A stretch of 64,000 nt of DNA. Origin: Heliocidaris erythrogramma. Taxonomy: Eukaryota > Echinodermata > Echinoidea > Camarodonta > Echinometridae. The number at the start of each line of letters is the position of its first letter. Positions within the stretch are counted from its first letter, which is position 1. The stretch spans positions 13,089,725 through 13,153,724 of the forward strand of contig CM046866.1 of the NCBI GenBank assembly GCA_025617745.1. The letters are read 5' to 3'. The notes below the pieces were generated by a model. That model was not told the DNA's origin. It was given only the letters and a program-made list of their open reading frames with translations, and searched no databases. Below, piece after piece: positions 1-13,000 of this stretch. A program made the position numbers and the translations under genes.

Positions 1-927
1 TGCATTGTCAATTTGACAATTGTATAATTGAACGTGATAAATACGGGCATGAGTACGAGTGTACGCAATAACTAATATCACACTCTCATCAAATTGGCAA
101 TTACTTCTGAATGATCTATATCTGAAGCGAAGCTGAATGAAGTCGAGTCATGAGCGACGAAAAGTTTATTTCGTATTGGTTTTTTTTTTTGCATCGAACA
201 AACGTGTTCCATTCAGCTCTCCAAAGACAAAGTAAGATTATTAATTCTTTGAATTTGAATCATTGTCGGGTGTGTCGACAATGAGCATCGCTTCGTGCGA
301 CACTAGAGTGATATTTTGGCTAGCCATACGGACTAGAAATTTAAGATTTTGGCTCGTCCGCTGTGATTTTTACTAGCCATTGGCTAGCGGGCTATCGTTA
401 ATGTCGAGCAGCGAGAGCCCATACATATTCCCGCGATGCCAGCGGACCGGTCACCAGTGCATGGTGCATGCACTGCGTGCAACTGTGTGCAACTCTGTTT
501 TCACCGCCCGTCATTTATCGATGCACCGGTATTCGATCGAATCAAAGCCGTCGAATCCCGGATTATGAAATATTCGATATGACTCAGGCTTAGTTTTAAA
601 CAAACTTTGTTAGTATCTGGTGAAAGTATGAAAGGATGAGTGATTAAAGGGAAATTCAACCGCAGATTGTTTTTTAGGGCACTATGTTCGTTACCTGATG
701 ATGCAGTAGCCCGAGGGGCGCAGACTTCGGACAGACTGGTCGCTGCACAACACACGAACGCTAAGCCGGAGCTCGAGCTTCGTGCAGTCTGAAATGTAAT
801 TGCATTAGTTCGATGCACCAACTTTGTGTATGAGTGAATGCGGATTATGCAATTCGGATATTCCCCATGCACGTCTGGTGGCTTGTCCCTTTAAAATGTG
901 AGATCATTTACATTTATCTTGTATTAG
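1..927. other. Upstream intron or 5' flank of the CLC gene; no exon recognised
   Basis: No exon with CLC similarity is visible. The region contains a tract around 310-395 rich in 'ctagcc' words (ttggctagccat, actagccattggctagc), and at about 645 a short match (aaagggaaattcaacc) to the end of the fold-back family seen at 26834. Since the first visible exon starts inside a codon, some of this is intron. Confidence 0.4.
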
Positions 928-1057
928 GCTTGACTGGGATCGCTGGGTGATGATGGGTCTGATCGGGTTCACCACAGGCATTGTAGGATTTCTCCTCCAT
1001 CAGATGATAGATCTCATATCAGACTTCAAATGGGACAGGACAGAAAAATACCTGCAG
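928..1057 (+). CDS. CLC exchanger, first visible exon (early transmembrane helix)
   Basis: The exon follows gtattag and ends before gtatgt. The frame opens on the last base of a split codon and then reads [20 protein letters not shown], continuing to WDRTEKYLQ, 43 full codons. The pattern RWV...IG..TG.VG matches the first membrane helix of ClC-6/7 proteins. Because it begins inside a codon, at least one upstream exon must exist. It ends in phase 0. Confidence 0.9.
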
Positions 1058-4000
1058 GTATGTTAGAAGTGGTGATTTATTATGTTTCATATCCAGAAGA
1101 TAACTTGATAATCCTCTTATCTTTGTGAAAGGAAGTCTTAATAGAAGCTAGAATTTCTCTTCATTTCTTTTTCTCCATCTTTTCTGTGTTATAATTTCTC
1201 TTTCTGTCTCTCTCTGTGTAGTGGAATACATGAGAGGAAGAAGGCCCCAACTCTATCAAAACAGTTCTTGAGTAATCCAGAAAAAAGAATTATATTTTGA
1301 CAACCTCAAGAGACAGAATGTTCAATACCTTTAAAGGTACTTCATCCCTTTTGCAGCCCTAAATGTTGAAGTTGTGTGAGTATGCGATAAATTACAAAAG
1401 AATTATAATTGGAAAACTTATGTGGATGTGAAAGGGATTATACTTTGCTTTTAAGTAAGTAATAATGACAGTTTGGCAACACTTTATTTTTTTCAACTAA
1501 AAAAAAAAAAATCGCGTAATTTGTAAAATTATTTTTTGAGCGTTACTAGTACATGTACTTGATTTTTGAAAAGCTCCCTCTGCGACAAAAGCAAGATTTT
1601 CATTTCTTACAAAGGAGTTATAGAACTCATGAACTTGAAATTTTATAGGCAATATCTACAGGATGTCTACTAACCTGTGTAAAGTTTCGCAGAATTTTGT
1701 GCTAATCTGCAAAAGTACCGTTAATACATAGTTTAAAAGTTTAGTGAAGAGAGAAATATTCTGTATCTAAAGCTGGTCAAAATATATATTTGTTCATAAC
1801 TAGTAAACTGTTTAAAGGAGTTGGGCCCCTTCTTTGTATCATGTACCCCATGCCTTCACTGTAGGAGCTAAGATTTCAGATAAAAATAATGAAATTTGAT
1901 GGTTGTTATTTTGCAAACCAACATCACAATCTGTATGTTGGAATTTATTACATAGGGACACATTCACTGATGGTTCAAATTTTATATGGATAATAAGCTC
2001 CACCCGTAATTTTTTTTGTTTATAATATCACTGTCCTGTTTTTCTTTCAGGAGAGGAATATGGGCATAGCATGGCTCTTTTTGACTGGTGTCAGTTTGGC
2101 TATTGTCTTAGCTGGCACTGGTATAGTTGTGGTAAGCGTATATATATTTCTTAAAACATGTCATTGTTTAGTATGCATAATATCTACTAATGGACACTTA
2201 CTGGGGAAATTGAAGCCTTTTATTTGAAAGTTGCTTTTGTCGCAGACAGTCTCAAGTTTTGCATTATTGGGGGATTGGATTCAATGCACTTTTAAATAGT
2301 GTACAAGAAGCTAAGCAATTTTCAGAGATTAAAATATTAAGAACCCACAGTATTGGGGCAAAAGAGTACATGGCCAACAACCAACCAATCAACCCACCCG
2401 CCGACCCTCAGAGTGAGATGAGTCCGACAGCTGAGTTACAAAAATATACAATTTTGTAATATAAAAGTTTTTGCCGCCCCTGAGAGGCTAATACCATTAA
2501 TTTTTTTCTTATCACAGTACTTGAGACCCTCTGCAGCTGGGTCAGGAATGCCGGAACTAATTGGGTTCCTGAATGGCACCAAAGTGCGGCGCATCTTCAA
2601 TGTCAAGACCCTGGTGGTCAAGTTCTTCTCCTGTATCTGTGCCGTCAGCAGCGGGCTACCGGTTGGACCAGAAGGTCCCATGATCCACATGGGGTAAGTG
2701 ATGGACCTGTATAATTGCTCCAGTTAGCCAAGACATACACTCTTCTTGTTTGCTGTAGCTCCTCACTCTTCTTCTTTTGTTACTTCAAAACACCCCTAAA
2801 ACCTGGCGTCCACTAGGGCGCGGAGAAGACACGGAATGCAACATTAGTACATCCGCATTCATTCAGCAACCTATCCGCATATTCTTGAAAGATTCCGGTC
2901 AATGTCTTTATCATTTCTTAAACACTTACCGGCGTTTCTGCACTTTCGGGAAAGGGCAGCATTGCCGCGTGAACTTCCTGACACCTTCGGCAACTTGTCT
3001 GCATTGTCATGCGGACATCTTCAGGACATCCCGCCTTTCTTTAACACTTCCTCTTCCTTTGCAAACACTTCTGAAAGCCTCCGCGGTGCCGGGCAGCTTC
3101 ACGAATGCAAGCGGTGTGATCTCCATGACGGCTAGCAGGCATATGAGGAAAAATAAGTAAGGTCGGCACCAAATTTATAACCTTGCATTATTTCCTGATC
3201 ATGCTGATATTGTCCGCATATCTAAATGGTTGTCGGAAAATCATCCTGATTGTCCTATTCTGTGATTTTACCACTCCTGGTGTGATCCTAGATGTGTCCG
3301 CACTGTCCTGCTACGATCAGCATTTCCTGCGGCATTTCTCGACCTTCCCGATTCATTTGTAGGACACTCCCAGGTATGACTGCAGTCAATACGCAGAGAT
3401 TCCTAGTAATGTCCCAAGAAACGATGATTCACACACTTTTTCCGCGTATGGTGCAGAAAGAATGCCGAAATGACATAATTTGCTTCCGCAACCCTTCCTA
3501 ATCTTGTTGGCTTAAAAGGAGTCAAACAGGCAGGGTAGGGTGTGCTGATGTTCCTAACTTAGAGAGAGAAGTTTGCCTTAATGTTTGCTTTGCTTGTAGA
3601 GATGGTTAAGGACTGTTATTTTGAACTTATCTTTGTTTAAGGTTTGATTTCACATGGGTTGGGTAGAGTGTTCAAGTCAGTTATTGTACCGGTGTGAAAA
3701 AAATATATTTCATAACTTTTATTGCCTGGGAGTGGTATCAAGCTATTTGTTGAAGTTGAGTTTCTCAAATTTCTTTGGACCAGGAGAAGAGCTGACTGCA
3801 CTGGTGTGGCGACTTGACCTATAACTGCCTGTAGGAAGGCTGATAGATGACTTGTTTTACATCATTACTGTAGAATCTGTATTTTTTTCACTTGACTAAG
3901 CAGACCTTGCGAAAGCATGCATGGTAAAGATACAGATTGACCCTTTCAGGACAGGAATTATTTAACGGCTAAATTGATCACATTTTGTTCTTCATACTGG

Positions 4001-7000
4001 CAACAATAATTTTTTTTTTCTTTCAGTGCTACATGGTTCTAATAAGATGTAATGTCTTTGAAAACAATATACATTGTTAGGAATTTTGTTGAAAAGTTGA
4101 CAAAATTGCCAATGTTGATTTTAAAAAACGCAATGATTTTAAGTCTCTCAATGTGTTGCCAATGTAAGGATATTAAAGTTTATTTGCATTTTTGAAATTC
4201 CGGGCATCAAACGCAATATGGTAATGCATTTGCTCTTTCTACATATGCATCCGGTATATTTTGTATCAAAACAGTTATTGTGTCGAACCACAAAATGTGG
4301 TCCATTGCCTCAAAAGGTTTTTCCCTTGACGGTTGTAACAAAATGTTCCCTGTTTTTTTTTTTTTTTGTACAGATCGTTGATAGGTGCAGGAGTCAGCCA
4401 GTTCAAATCTGAGACAATGAAATTTGCTCTGCCATTCTTTGAAAGATTTCGAAATCCAGAAGATAGGTAAGTTGTTGATACAGTCTTGTGTCTCCTATCC
4501 CACACTCTTCCTTCTACCTTCTCTCTTCCTCCTTCTCCCTATCAAAGAAGTCATTAGTGTAAATTTACGGCCATGATGCTTATATTATGATACAATACAT
4601 ACATGAATAGTTAGTTTATGTATATTTTGCATACAGTAACAATATTCTTATCTCAGAGATATCATAACATATAATTTTTTATAATAATTATATTTTATAT
4701 AATTTTTTATTTCTCAAGAAATGTGTGAAAATAACTTCCTAAAGCTTCATATTCTTTAGATTCTGAAAAATAAAGCATATTCTATAGTGTTATTTTTCAT
4801 TTTCTAGTGCATTGGAGTTCAAATAAAGATTTTTTTGGCCTACAAAATTTTTGTTTGTCAGATCTTAAAGGTTCAGATTTTTCTTGATTTTTATGCCTCC
4901 GCCCACCGAAGGTGGGTGCCGGAGGCATTATGTTTTCGGGTTGTCCGTCCGTCCGTCCGTGCGTGCGTCCGTCCGTGCGTCCGTCCGTCCGTGCGTCCGT
5001 CCGTCCGTCCGTCCGTGCGTCCGTCCGTGTGTCCGTCCGTCCCACTTCTCGTTACCGCGATATCTGAAGAATCATTTGAGGTAGGAACCTCAAACTTGGT
5101 ACTAGTATGTATCCCCATACGAAGATGAACTGATTAGATTTTGGGGTAAGTAGGTCAAAGGTCAGAGGTCACAGAGGTCAATTTACATGAAATTACATAA
5201 GAATTCTTGGTTTTTAGCACCGTTACCACGATATCTCAAGAACTATCTGAGGTGAGAACTTCAAACTTGGTACCAGTATGTATCCCCATAGAAAGATGAA
5301 CTGATTAGATTTTGGGGTAAGTAGGTCAAAGGTCAGAGGTCACAGAGGTCAATTTACATGAAATTACATGGAATTACTGGTTTTTAGCACCGTTACCGCG
5401 ATATCTCAAGAACTATCTGAGGTGAGAACTTCAAACTTGGTACCAGTATGTATCCCCATACGAAGATGAACTGATTAGATTTTGGGGTAAGTAGGTCAAA
5501 GGTCAGAGGTCACAGAGGTCAATTTACATGAAATTACATAAGAATTCTTGGTTTTTAGCACCGTTACCACGATATCTCAAGAACTATCTGAGGTGAGAAC
5601 TTCAAACTTGGTACCAGTATGTATCCCCATAGAAAGATGAACTGATTAGATTTTGGGGTAAGTAGGTCAAAGGTCAGAGGTCACAGAGGTCAATTTACAT
5701 GAAATTACATGGAATTACTGGTTTTTAGCACCGTTACCGCGATATCTCAAGAACTATCTGAGGTGAGAACTTCAAACTTGGTACCAGTATGTATCCCCAT
5801 AGAAAGATGAACTGATTAGATTTTGGGGTAAGTAGGTCAAAGGTCAGAGGTCACAGAGGTCAATTTACCTGAAATTACATAAAAATTCTTGGTTTTTAGC
5901 ACCGTTACCACGATATCTCGAACTGTTTGAGGTAAGAACTTCAAACTTGGTACTAGTATGTTACCGTATACGAAGATGAACTGATTAGATTTTGGGGTAG
6001 GTAGGTCAAAGTTCAAAGGTCACAGAGGTCAATTTACATGAAATTACATGGAATTAGTGGTTTTTACCACCGTTACCGCGATATCTCAAGAACTATCTGA
6101 GGTGAGAACTTCAAACTTGGTACCAGTATGCATACCCATATAAAGATGAACTGATTAGATTTTGGGGTAAGTAGGTCAAAGGTCAGAGGTTACAGAAGTC
6201 AATTTACATAAAATTACATGAAATTACTGGTTTTTAGCCTTGTTATCAAATATTTCTAGTTTTATATGAAAATGAAATGAAATAAATTTTTCTGTCTCCT
6301 GTGCATTTTAAGTGAAAAGATTTGTCATTTTGTTGGACCAGTCCTTTTTAGAGTGTACATGTATGCCATACATTTCCAATCTGGTGATGGCGGAGGCATA
6401 AATTCCAACCGCGCGCGGTCGAATATTCATCTAGTTATTTTATGCCATACACTCAGTTTTAGTCCCTCAGATACATGTATGTAAAACGTTAATGTTTAGA
6501 ACATCTGTGACATTGCCAAAATTCTGCATTGTCATAGTATCAGAAATAAAAAGAATTGGAAAAACAAAGAATGAATGATGTTTATATTTCATTTTGACAT
6601 GGTTTGTTTGTGAAGGCGTAACTTCATATCAGCTGGAGCAGCAGCAGGTGTGGCATCAGCCTTCGGTGCTCCTGTAGGTGGTCTCCTGTTTGCCATGGAA
6701 GAAGTCTCCTCATTCTGGAGTATGAAGCTCTCCTGGCAGGTAAGATATAATAGTCCATTTTTTTTGAATTAGCCAATCAGGCTCCGTATTAAGTGTAACT
6801 TTATTTACCTAGGCCAATCAGGCTCCACCTTGAATGCAAAATTTGCCACCTATCAGTTAATATCAACGCAAGTTTTCTAAAAGTGGTCTCCTTTCTGCCA
6901 TGGAAGAATTCTCACCATTCTGAAGTATGAAATTCTGGCAGGTGCGATTTGTTTGTGATTGAGTGCAACAGGCCCGTCGGAGCTGCTACGGCTGGTACGG

Positions 7001-10000
7001 TATTGACCGTACCACTTTTCAGCCTAAAAAAAAAGAGAGAGATGGAGAAGGAGAAAAAAAGCGAAGAGAAAAGGAGAGAGAAAGGGAGAAGAAAAGGGAA
7101 GATAAAAGAAGAGAGAAGGTGGGAGGGTGATAAATGTCATGATTGTAGGCTGATCGTAGGCTTATCACCAGCTTAACCCTTTCAGGACAGGAATTTTTTA
7201 GGGCTAAATTGATCACATTTTTTTTTTTCAAATTGGCAACAATAGTATTTTTCTTTTAATGCTATATGGATCTAATAAGGTTTAACAGCTTTGAAAACAA
7301 TATACATGGTTCAAAATTTTGTCGAAAAGTTGAAAAAAATTGCCAATTTTGATAAAAAGCAATGATTTTGATCCTCTCAATGTGTAGCCAATTTAAGAAT
7401 TTTTTAGCTTATTTTTGTTTTTAAAAGTCATGGCATCAAACATTTTTGATGGCATTTTTGTCGTCAAATTTGGGTGTCACACCCCCATTCAAAATGTTCT
7501 AGCAACGCCCCTGGCTCTGCCCCCTCGAACCCCGCTGGGGGTTTCACCCCCAGACCCCCCTGAAACCGTAGCACTTTAAAATTCTTTAAGCAAGTCAGGA
7601 TCCACATCAAATGCAACTTTATTAACCTAAGCTAATCAGTCTCTACCTTCAATGCAAAATCTTCACATCAATTAATATGAATGCAACTTTTCTACAAAGT
7701 TGTCTCCTGTTTCCAGTGGAAGAAGTCTCCTCATTCTAGAGTACATCTATGAAACTCTCCTTGCAAGTAAAGATACGTTTTGATTAAATGCAACTTTCTG
7801 AAATTGGCCAATAAGGATGAACCCAAAATACAACTATCCTTAAACAGGACAATCTAGATCCACCATGAATTCCAATTTCAACGAATTAACCAAACTTGAC
7901 CCCGTATATGGACGGCAAATTTCCAATCTCAATAAATGTGTTATGTTTGGTCATTTCAGGTATTCTTCTGTTGCATGGTATCAACAGTAACTACCGATCT
8001 CTTCAACTCGGCTTTCTCAGCATTCAGATATCAAGGAAACTTTGGACTTTTCAAGGCAGAGAAGTACATCATGTTTCAGGTAAGATTATTGTTGTTGTTG
8101 TTGCTGTTTTTGTTGATGAAAGTGGCAGTTTTAGTCATGGTCTCTACATAAAAGATGCTACACTAGCCAGTTGGACTAATGTTCTTGGGGATGCCTGTTT
8201 TCAATTTTTTTGCCTGATTTCAAGCTCAAGTACCTGTCTATTTCAGGCTTTTTCAGGCTTCATTGAGCACAAAACATATGGGGCTCCATAATGATCCGTC
8301 TCCATTCAAGTTAATTGAGTAGAAATGATAATGATAATGATAGATTACATTTCTATAGCTCTCAATTCAACCGTTTATAAGCATTTTGCACATTGATTTG
8401 TCAAAATATAAATAATTACATTACCATAATGCAGCTTACATTTTGAATTTAATTCCAAGGATGAATTAAAACGAAAAGTCTTCTGAGAAGACTTAATCGA
8501 ATCAAGTGAAGGGGCATCCCAGACCTCAGTAGGTAGCCTGTTCCAAAGCCTAGGCGCAGCTACGCAGGTGACACGATCTCTGTATCTTGTACGGGTCCTG
8601 GGGCAAACAGCAGATGAGCATTAGGAGATGAACGAGGTCTCATAAAAGATGCAGGGGTTTTGAGTGATAGGAGGTCGTTGGTGATGTTGATGTAAAGAGG
8701 AGCATGTCCATGTTGGCTTTGTACGTCAAGATCAGGTTTTTGAAGATTATACATTGAGTAACTAACCGATTTACAGGGGTAGTGTGATCATGGTTTCTGG
8801 TATGGTATATTACCAGTGCAGCAGTGTTCTGAATGTGTTGAAGGGGGAGAATATGTGAGTCCGGTAATCCAAAAAGTAAACTGTTACAGTAGTCCAGGTG
8901 GGAGGAATTTCTTTGGCATTAACAAGTCATTCTGTTGCAGTGTCGGATAATACTACCTGATTTTTACCTATCTTGTAATCCCAATCGGTATCCCTTTGTG
9001 TTATTGTAGATAGAAGAGATTATTTGCTAATTAGCACATCTAGCATATCTTGCTGACAATCTGACATGAATAATGACGTTGCCATTTATTTTTGCCTTTA
9101 ATATTCCATCACCCGTCATGCATTGCCAGGTTAGAGAGGGCATCGACGTCAACATCATCATGTTCATCCCCACGGTCGTCATCGGCATCATCGGGGGTGT
9201 CCTCGGAAGTCTGTTCGTCTTCAGTAACCTCAAGTTGGCCAGGCTCAGACGACGCATGATCGCCATGACGCAGCTGCCATGGCAACAGAAATTGATGCGT
9301 CTGACCGAACCCTGCATTATCATAGTAAAGTCAAACACTATATATTGAATTTGATATTATACTTATACACCCCGCCAAACAAAGTTTGAAGGGGATATAT
9401 AGGAATCAGCATACGAGCGGGTGGGTGGGCGGGCGGTCGGTCCCTTGCAAATCTTGCGTATCGAACTACTTCCTCATTTTTCGAGCAATGCGTGTGAAAT
9501 TTGGCACACACATTGGTCTTGTGGTGAAGATGTGCAAGATATATTTTTTGAATGTGTCGGAAATGTGTTGCCATGGTAACAGCATGGCAGTGGCATATTA
9601 TGGCAATAAATTAGTGGGAAATCTTTCGGATTGAACTACTTCCTTATTTTCGAGCAATGCTCATGAAATTTGGCACACGCATTTTGTCTTGGGATGAAGA
9701 TGTGCAAGACATATTTTTGGAATGTGTCGGAAACTGCGTTGTCATTTTATGGCAATAAATCAGGGGAAAATATTGCGATCAAACAACTTCTTCACTCTTT
9801 CGAGCAATGCTCATGAAACTCAGCACACATATTGTTTTTGTGGTAAAGATGTGCAAGACATATTGTTTCAGTATGTTGCAAACTGCGTTGCCATGGTAAC
9901 GACATACAGCAATAAAATGGGGAAAATATTGTAGATCAAACCACTTCCTCATTTTTGGAGCAATGCTTAGGAAATTTGGCACACACATTGCGGCGGGGGT

Positions 10001-13000
10001 ATTAATCACCTTTAGTGATATTTGTGATTCTTATTTATCATCACAATTGCAATTTGAACCATTAATAGTTACACAAATAATTTGGGATTTAATAATGTAT
10101 CAATATATTATGGAAAGTGTCTGGTTACCTTAAGGACATATTTGCATGATTGTTTACTTAGTTCCAGCTCTTAATTTTGGCACTGCAAACGGAAGAATTT
10201 AAGAATAGCAATTGAATTTGTATTTTTTGTTTTCAGTAATGTTGAATTGTTATTGTTGTATGTAATTAACCTGTAGAACTGAGTGTGAGCCTGTAGCTTG
10301 CATGTTATACCAATCTCATGTTGTATCCATTGGTTTAAAGGATCAGACAGAATTTTTGAGTGGTGAAATATCTCATGAAATATCTAATGTTCACATTGAA
10401 ATATATAGAGAACTGATCATTATGACACTTAGTTCAGACACTCTGATGATAATTAGAGTGAGATTATTTTCTTCAATCCTTTGCTATATGAAGGTACAGA
10501 AGTCCAAACAATGGACTGCCGTGTCTTTATTTTCTTGAATAATGTTGCTTTTTCTGACTTGCTTCCTTTTCAATTCAGATCTTAGTTGCTACAGGCACAG
10601 TGTTTCTACCAGCAGCCTTCAAATGCTCTCCTTACACGTGCTACTATGAGGGCGAGAATAAACCGTAAGTAGGTTATTATTAAGTCCTCATCTGACGGGA
10701 ATCACAGCACCATTCCACAAGTAGTTTGCCGGCACAAACCCTTGTCACTTAAAACATGAAAAAAGAAAAGTGTCTGAACTGTAAGACTAGTAGACTCCAC
10801 TCTCTGCTGCACTCCAGAGGCTCTGTACTATAGCTACCCCTGACACAGCTAGAGACTGGCAAAATAAGCTCTGCCAAAGACTTTATGAAGTTAAATTGCC
10901 ATTTGGTCTAATTGTCAGCTGGTTTTAACTTCATTTGGTCTAATATCATTCATCCATTTCGTCCAACGACCATTTAGTCCAACGACCATTTAGTCCAACG
11001 ACCATATAGTCCAACGACCATTTCGTCCAATGACCATTTGGTCTAATAACCATTTAGTCTAAACCCATTTAATGCAAATACCACTTGGTCTAATTATCAA
11101 TTCGTCCAATATTCATTAGGTCCAGTACCCATTTTGGTTAATCCCAGTTGGATGAATTGATGATTAGACCATGGGGATATTAGACCAATTATTTTGTCTA
11201 ATCCTCATTTCTTCCATCAACCAATCGGTCTAATGATCATTTTTGTCTAATGACAATTATATCTTCAATATTCAGACCTACAGGATACAGTCCAAAGTGC
11301 TTGGACGGACATTCCTCTACAGGCAAATCAGTCAGCATGTACACCTGTGATGACGGTGTAGTACAGTACTACCCCAATGGCACCATCGCTTTCAGCAACA
11401 GCACATTCAATCAAGGTAAGTTTGATGTCAGGTGTGAGCTAGGTTTAGGGTTAAGGTTCAGGAGGGGTAGGGAAGGGTCACTGGGGATGTTACCCAGATT
11501 ACTACATAGCCTACAGTAACAAGACTTGTAATCAAGGTACGGTCACACCTGCTTTAGCGACCACCTGTATATAAAGACCACCTGTCTATAAAGACCACAA
11601 TTTTTTGTTTCCCTTGAACAGCATTTCTCATTGAAACATGTATTAAAAGAACCTGTCCATAAAGACCACCTGCTCATAAAGACTTCTTTTCTTGTCTCCC
11701 TTGAGTGGACTGGTTTCACTGTAGTTGGGCATTGGATGGAAGGGAGGGGATGGGGTCATTCGGGATGTTACGTACGCTTACATGTCAGAAAACAACATGG
11801 AATAAAAGTTGACTTCGTCTCTGTAGTGGCAGAATCTTGAGAAGAGGAATATTTTTCCTGGTAAAAATTGGATTTTAGGGTTGTAATTTCAACCAGTCTT
11901 TAATGTTGAGGGCCTCTCTTTTGCCCTTCCATTTGTCACTTGTTTATTTTTCCACTGTCAAACATATGGAACTATGATTATTAAAGTCATGCCATGCAGT
12001 TCGAATTTGGCTGTTCAAAATTCAATTAAAGAAATATTATAGCTTCAAGTGTACCTTTGTATAAAATCTGCACAACAGTGATGGAGTCAAGACTTGCGGT
12101 CCTGAGGTTAATCCCAAATAAAAGTGTTTTTTTATTTCATTTGCACTAGATCTTGGGGTTTGGAGAGAGGGACATTTTAAAACCTGAGACAATGATTAGT
12201 CTTGACTATATCCATATCACCCATTTGACATGATTGAGAGACTAGTTTATAATGCTGTGCCATTCGGGGCTCAAGTTTATTGTCCTATGCCATTTAGTGG
12301 TAAGATTTATGTTACCTCAAGGGGGTGTTTCATAAAGCTGTTCGTATAGTTACGCACGACTTTACGAATGACTTATATATGACAAGCCAAATGGGATGCT
12401 CAATCGTTTTTAACTGCATCAATTAAAGCTGAAATGCGCAGATTTAGATTAACATTCTTATTATAACAAACATTTTTAATGCAAAGTATAGTTTTTGCCA
12501 TTTTTTAATTGAGGTTATTGGAAATACAGTCACACTTTGTTATTAAACATCAGGAAAAACTTTGGGCATCCTATCTGGCACTTCATATTCAAGTCGTTCG
12601 TAAAGTCATGCGTAACATTACGAACAGCTTTATGAAACACCCCCCTGATCTGTCTTACAGTTGCCACCCTCCTGTTTGTGACCGGTGAGGAGGCCATCCA
12701 TCATCTCTTCTCCAGAGACACCCACTGGGAGTTCACCTACGGTGCACTCCTCACCGTGCTGGCATTCTACTTCATCATGGCTTGCTGGTCCTGTGGACCT
12801 TCCATCTCGGCTGGTCTCGTTGTTCCTATGCTGTGAGTTGCAGTGAAAAAAGATGATTGGATTTATAGTAATAATGGGACAAAGTTACAGCGGAAGAAGT
12901 AGTGTTTTTAGAAGTACTGCGAGAAGAGTAGTAGAAATAGTAATGATACTTGCAGCAGCAGTAGGCGAAGTGCATGCTTTTGCAACTGATTATGGCAATA

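Larger units (their letters stand above)
4889..6434 (+). mobile_element. Helentron/HINE-like non-autonomous element with ~170 bp internal repeats, copy 1
   Basis: The left end folds (gcctccgcccacc / ggtgggtgccggaggc). The right end carries the matching ggcggaggcat, then the palindrome cgaccgcgcgcggtcg (as its complement), a short spacer and ctag followed by tt. Subterminal inverted repeats, a 3' hairpin and a CTAG end are the layout known for Helentron-derived elements. Inside are a CCGT-type microsatellite (about 4946-5041) and seven ~170 bp tandem units (about 5050-6240). No transposase or replicase is encoded. A related, shorter copy lies at 25308-26122. Confidence 0.7.

Noticed and set aside
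2777-3160. 127-codon plus-strand frame in intron 3
   Set aside because: It lies within a GC-richer insert, does not match any family and is unsupported by splice sites. Using it would break the well-phased CLC gene.
4797-5128. Arg/Thr/Pro-rich frames around 4800-5130 on both strands
   Set aside because: These are translations of the CCGT microsatellite within the HINE-like element.
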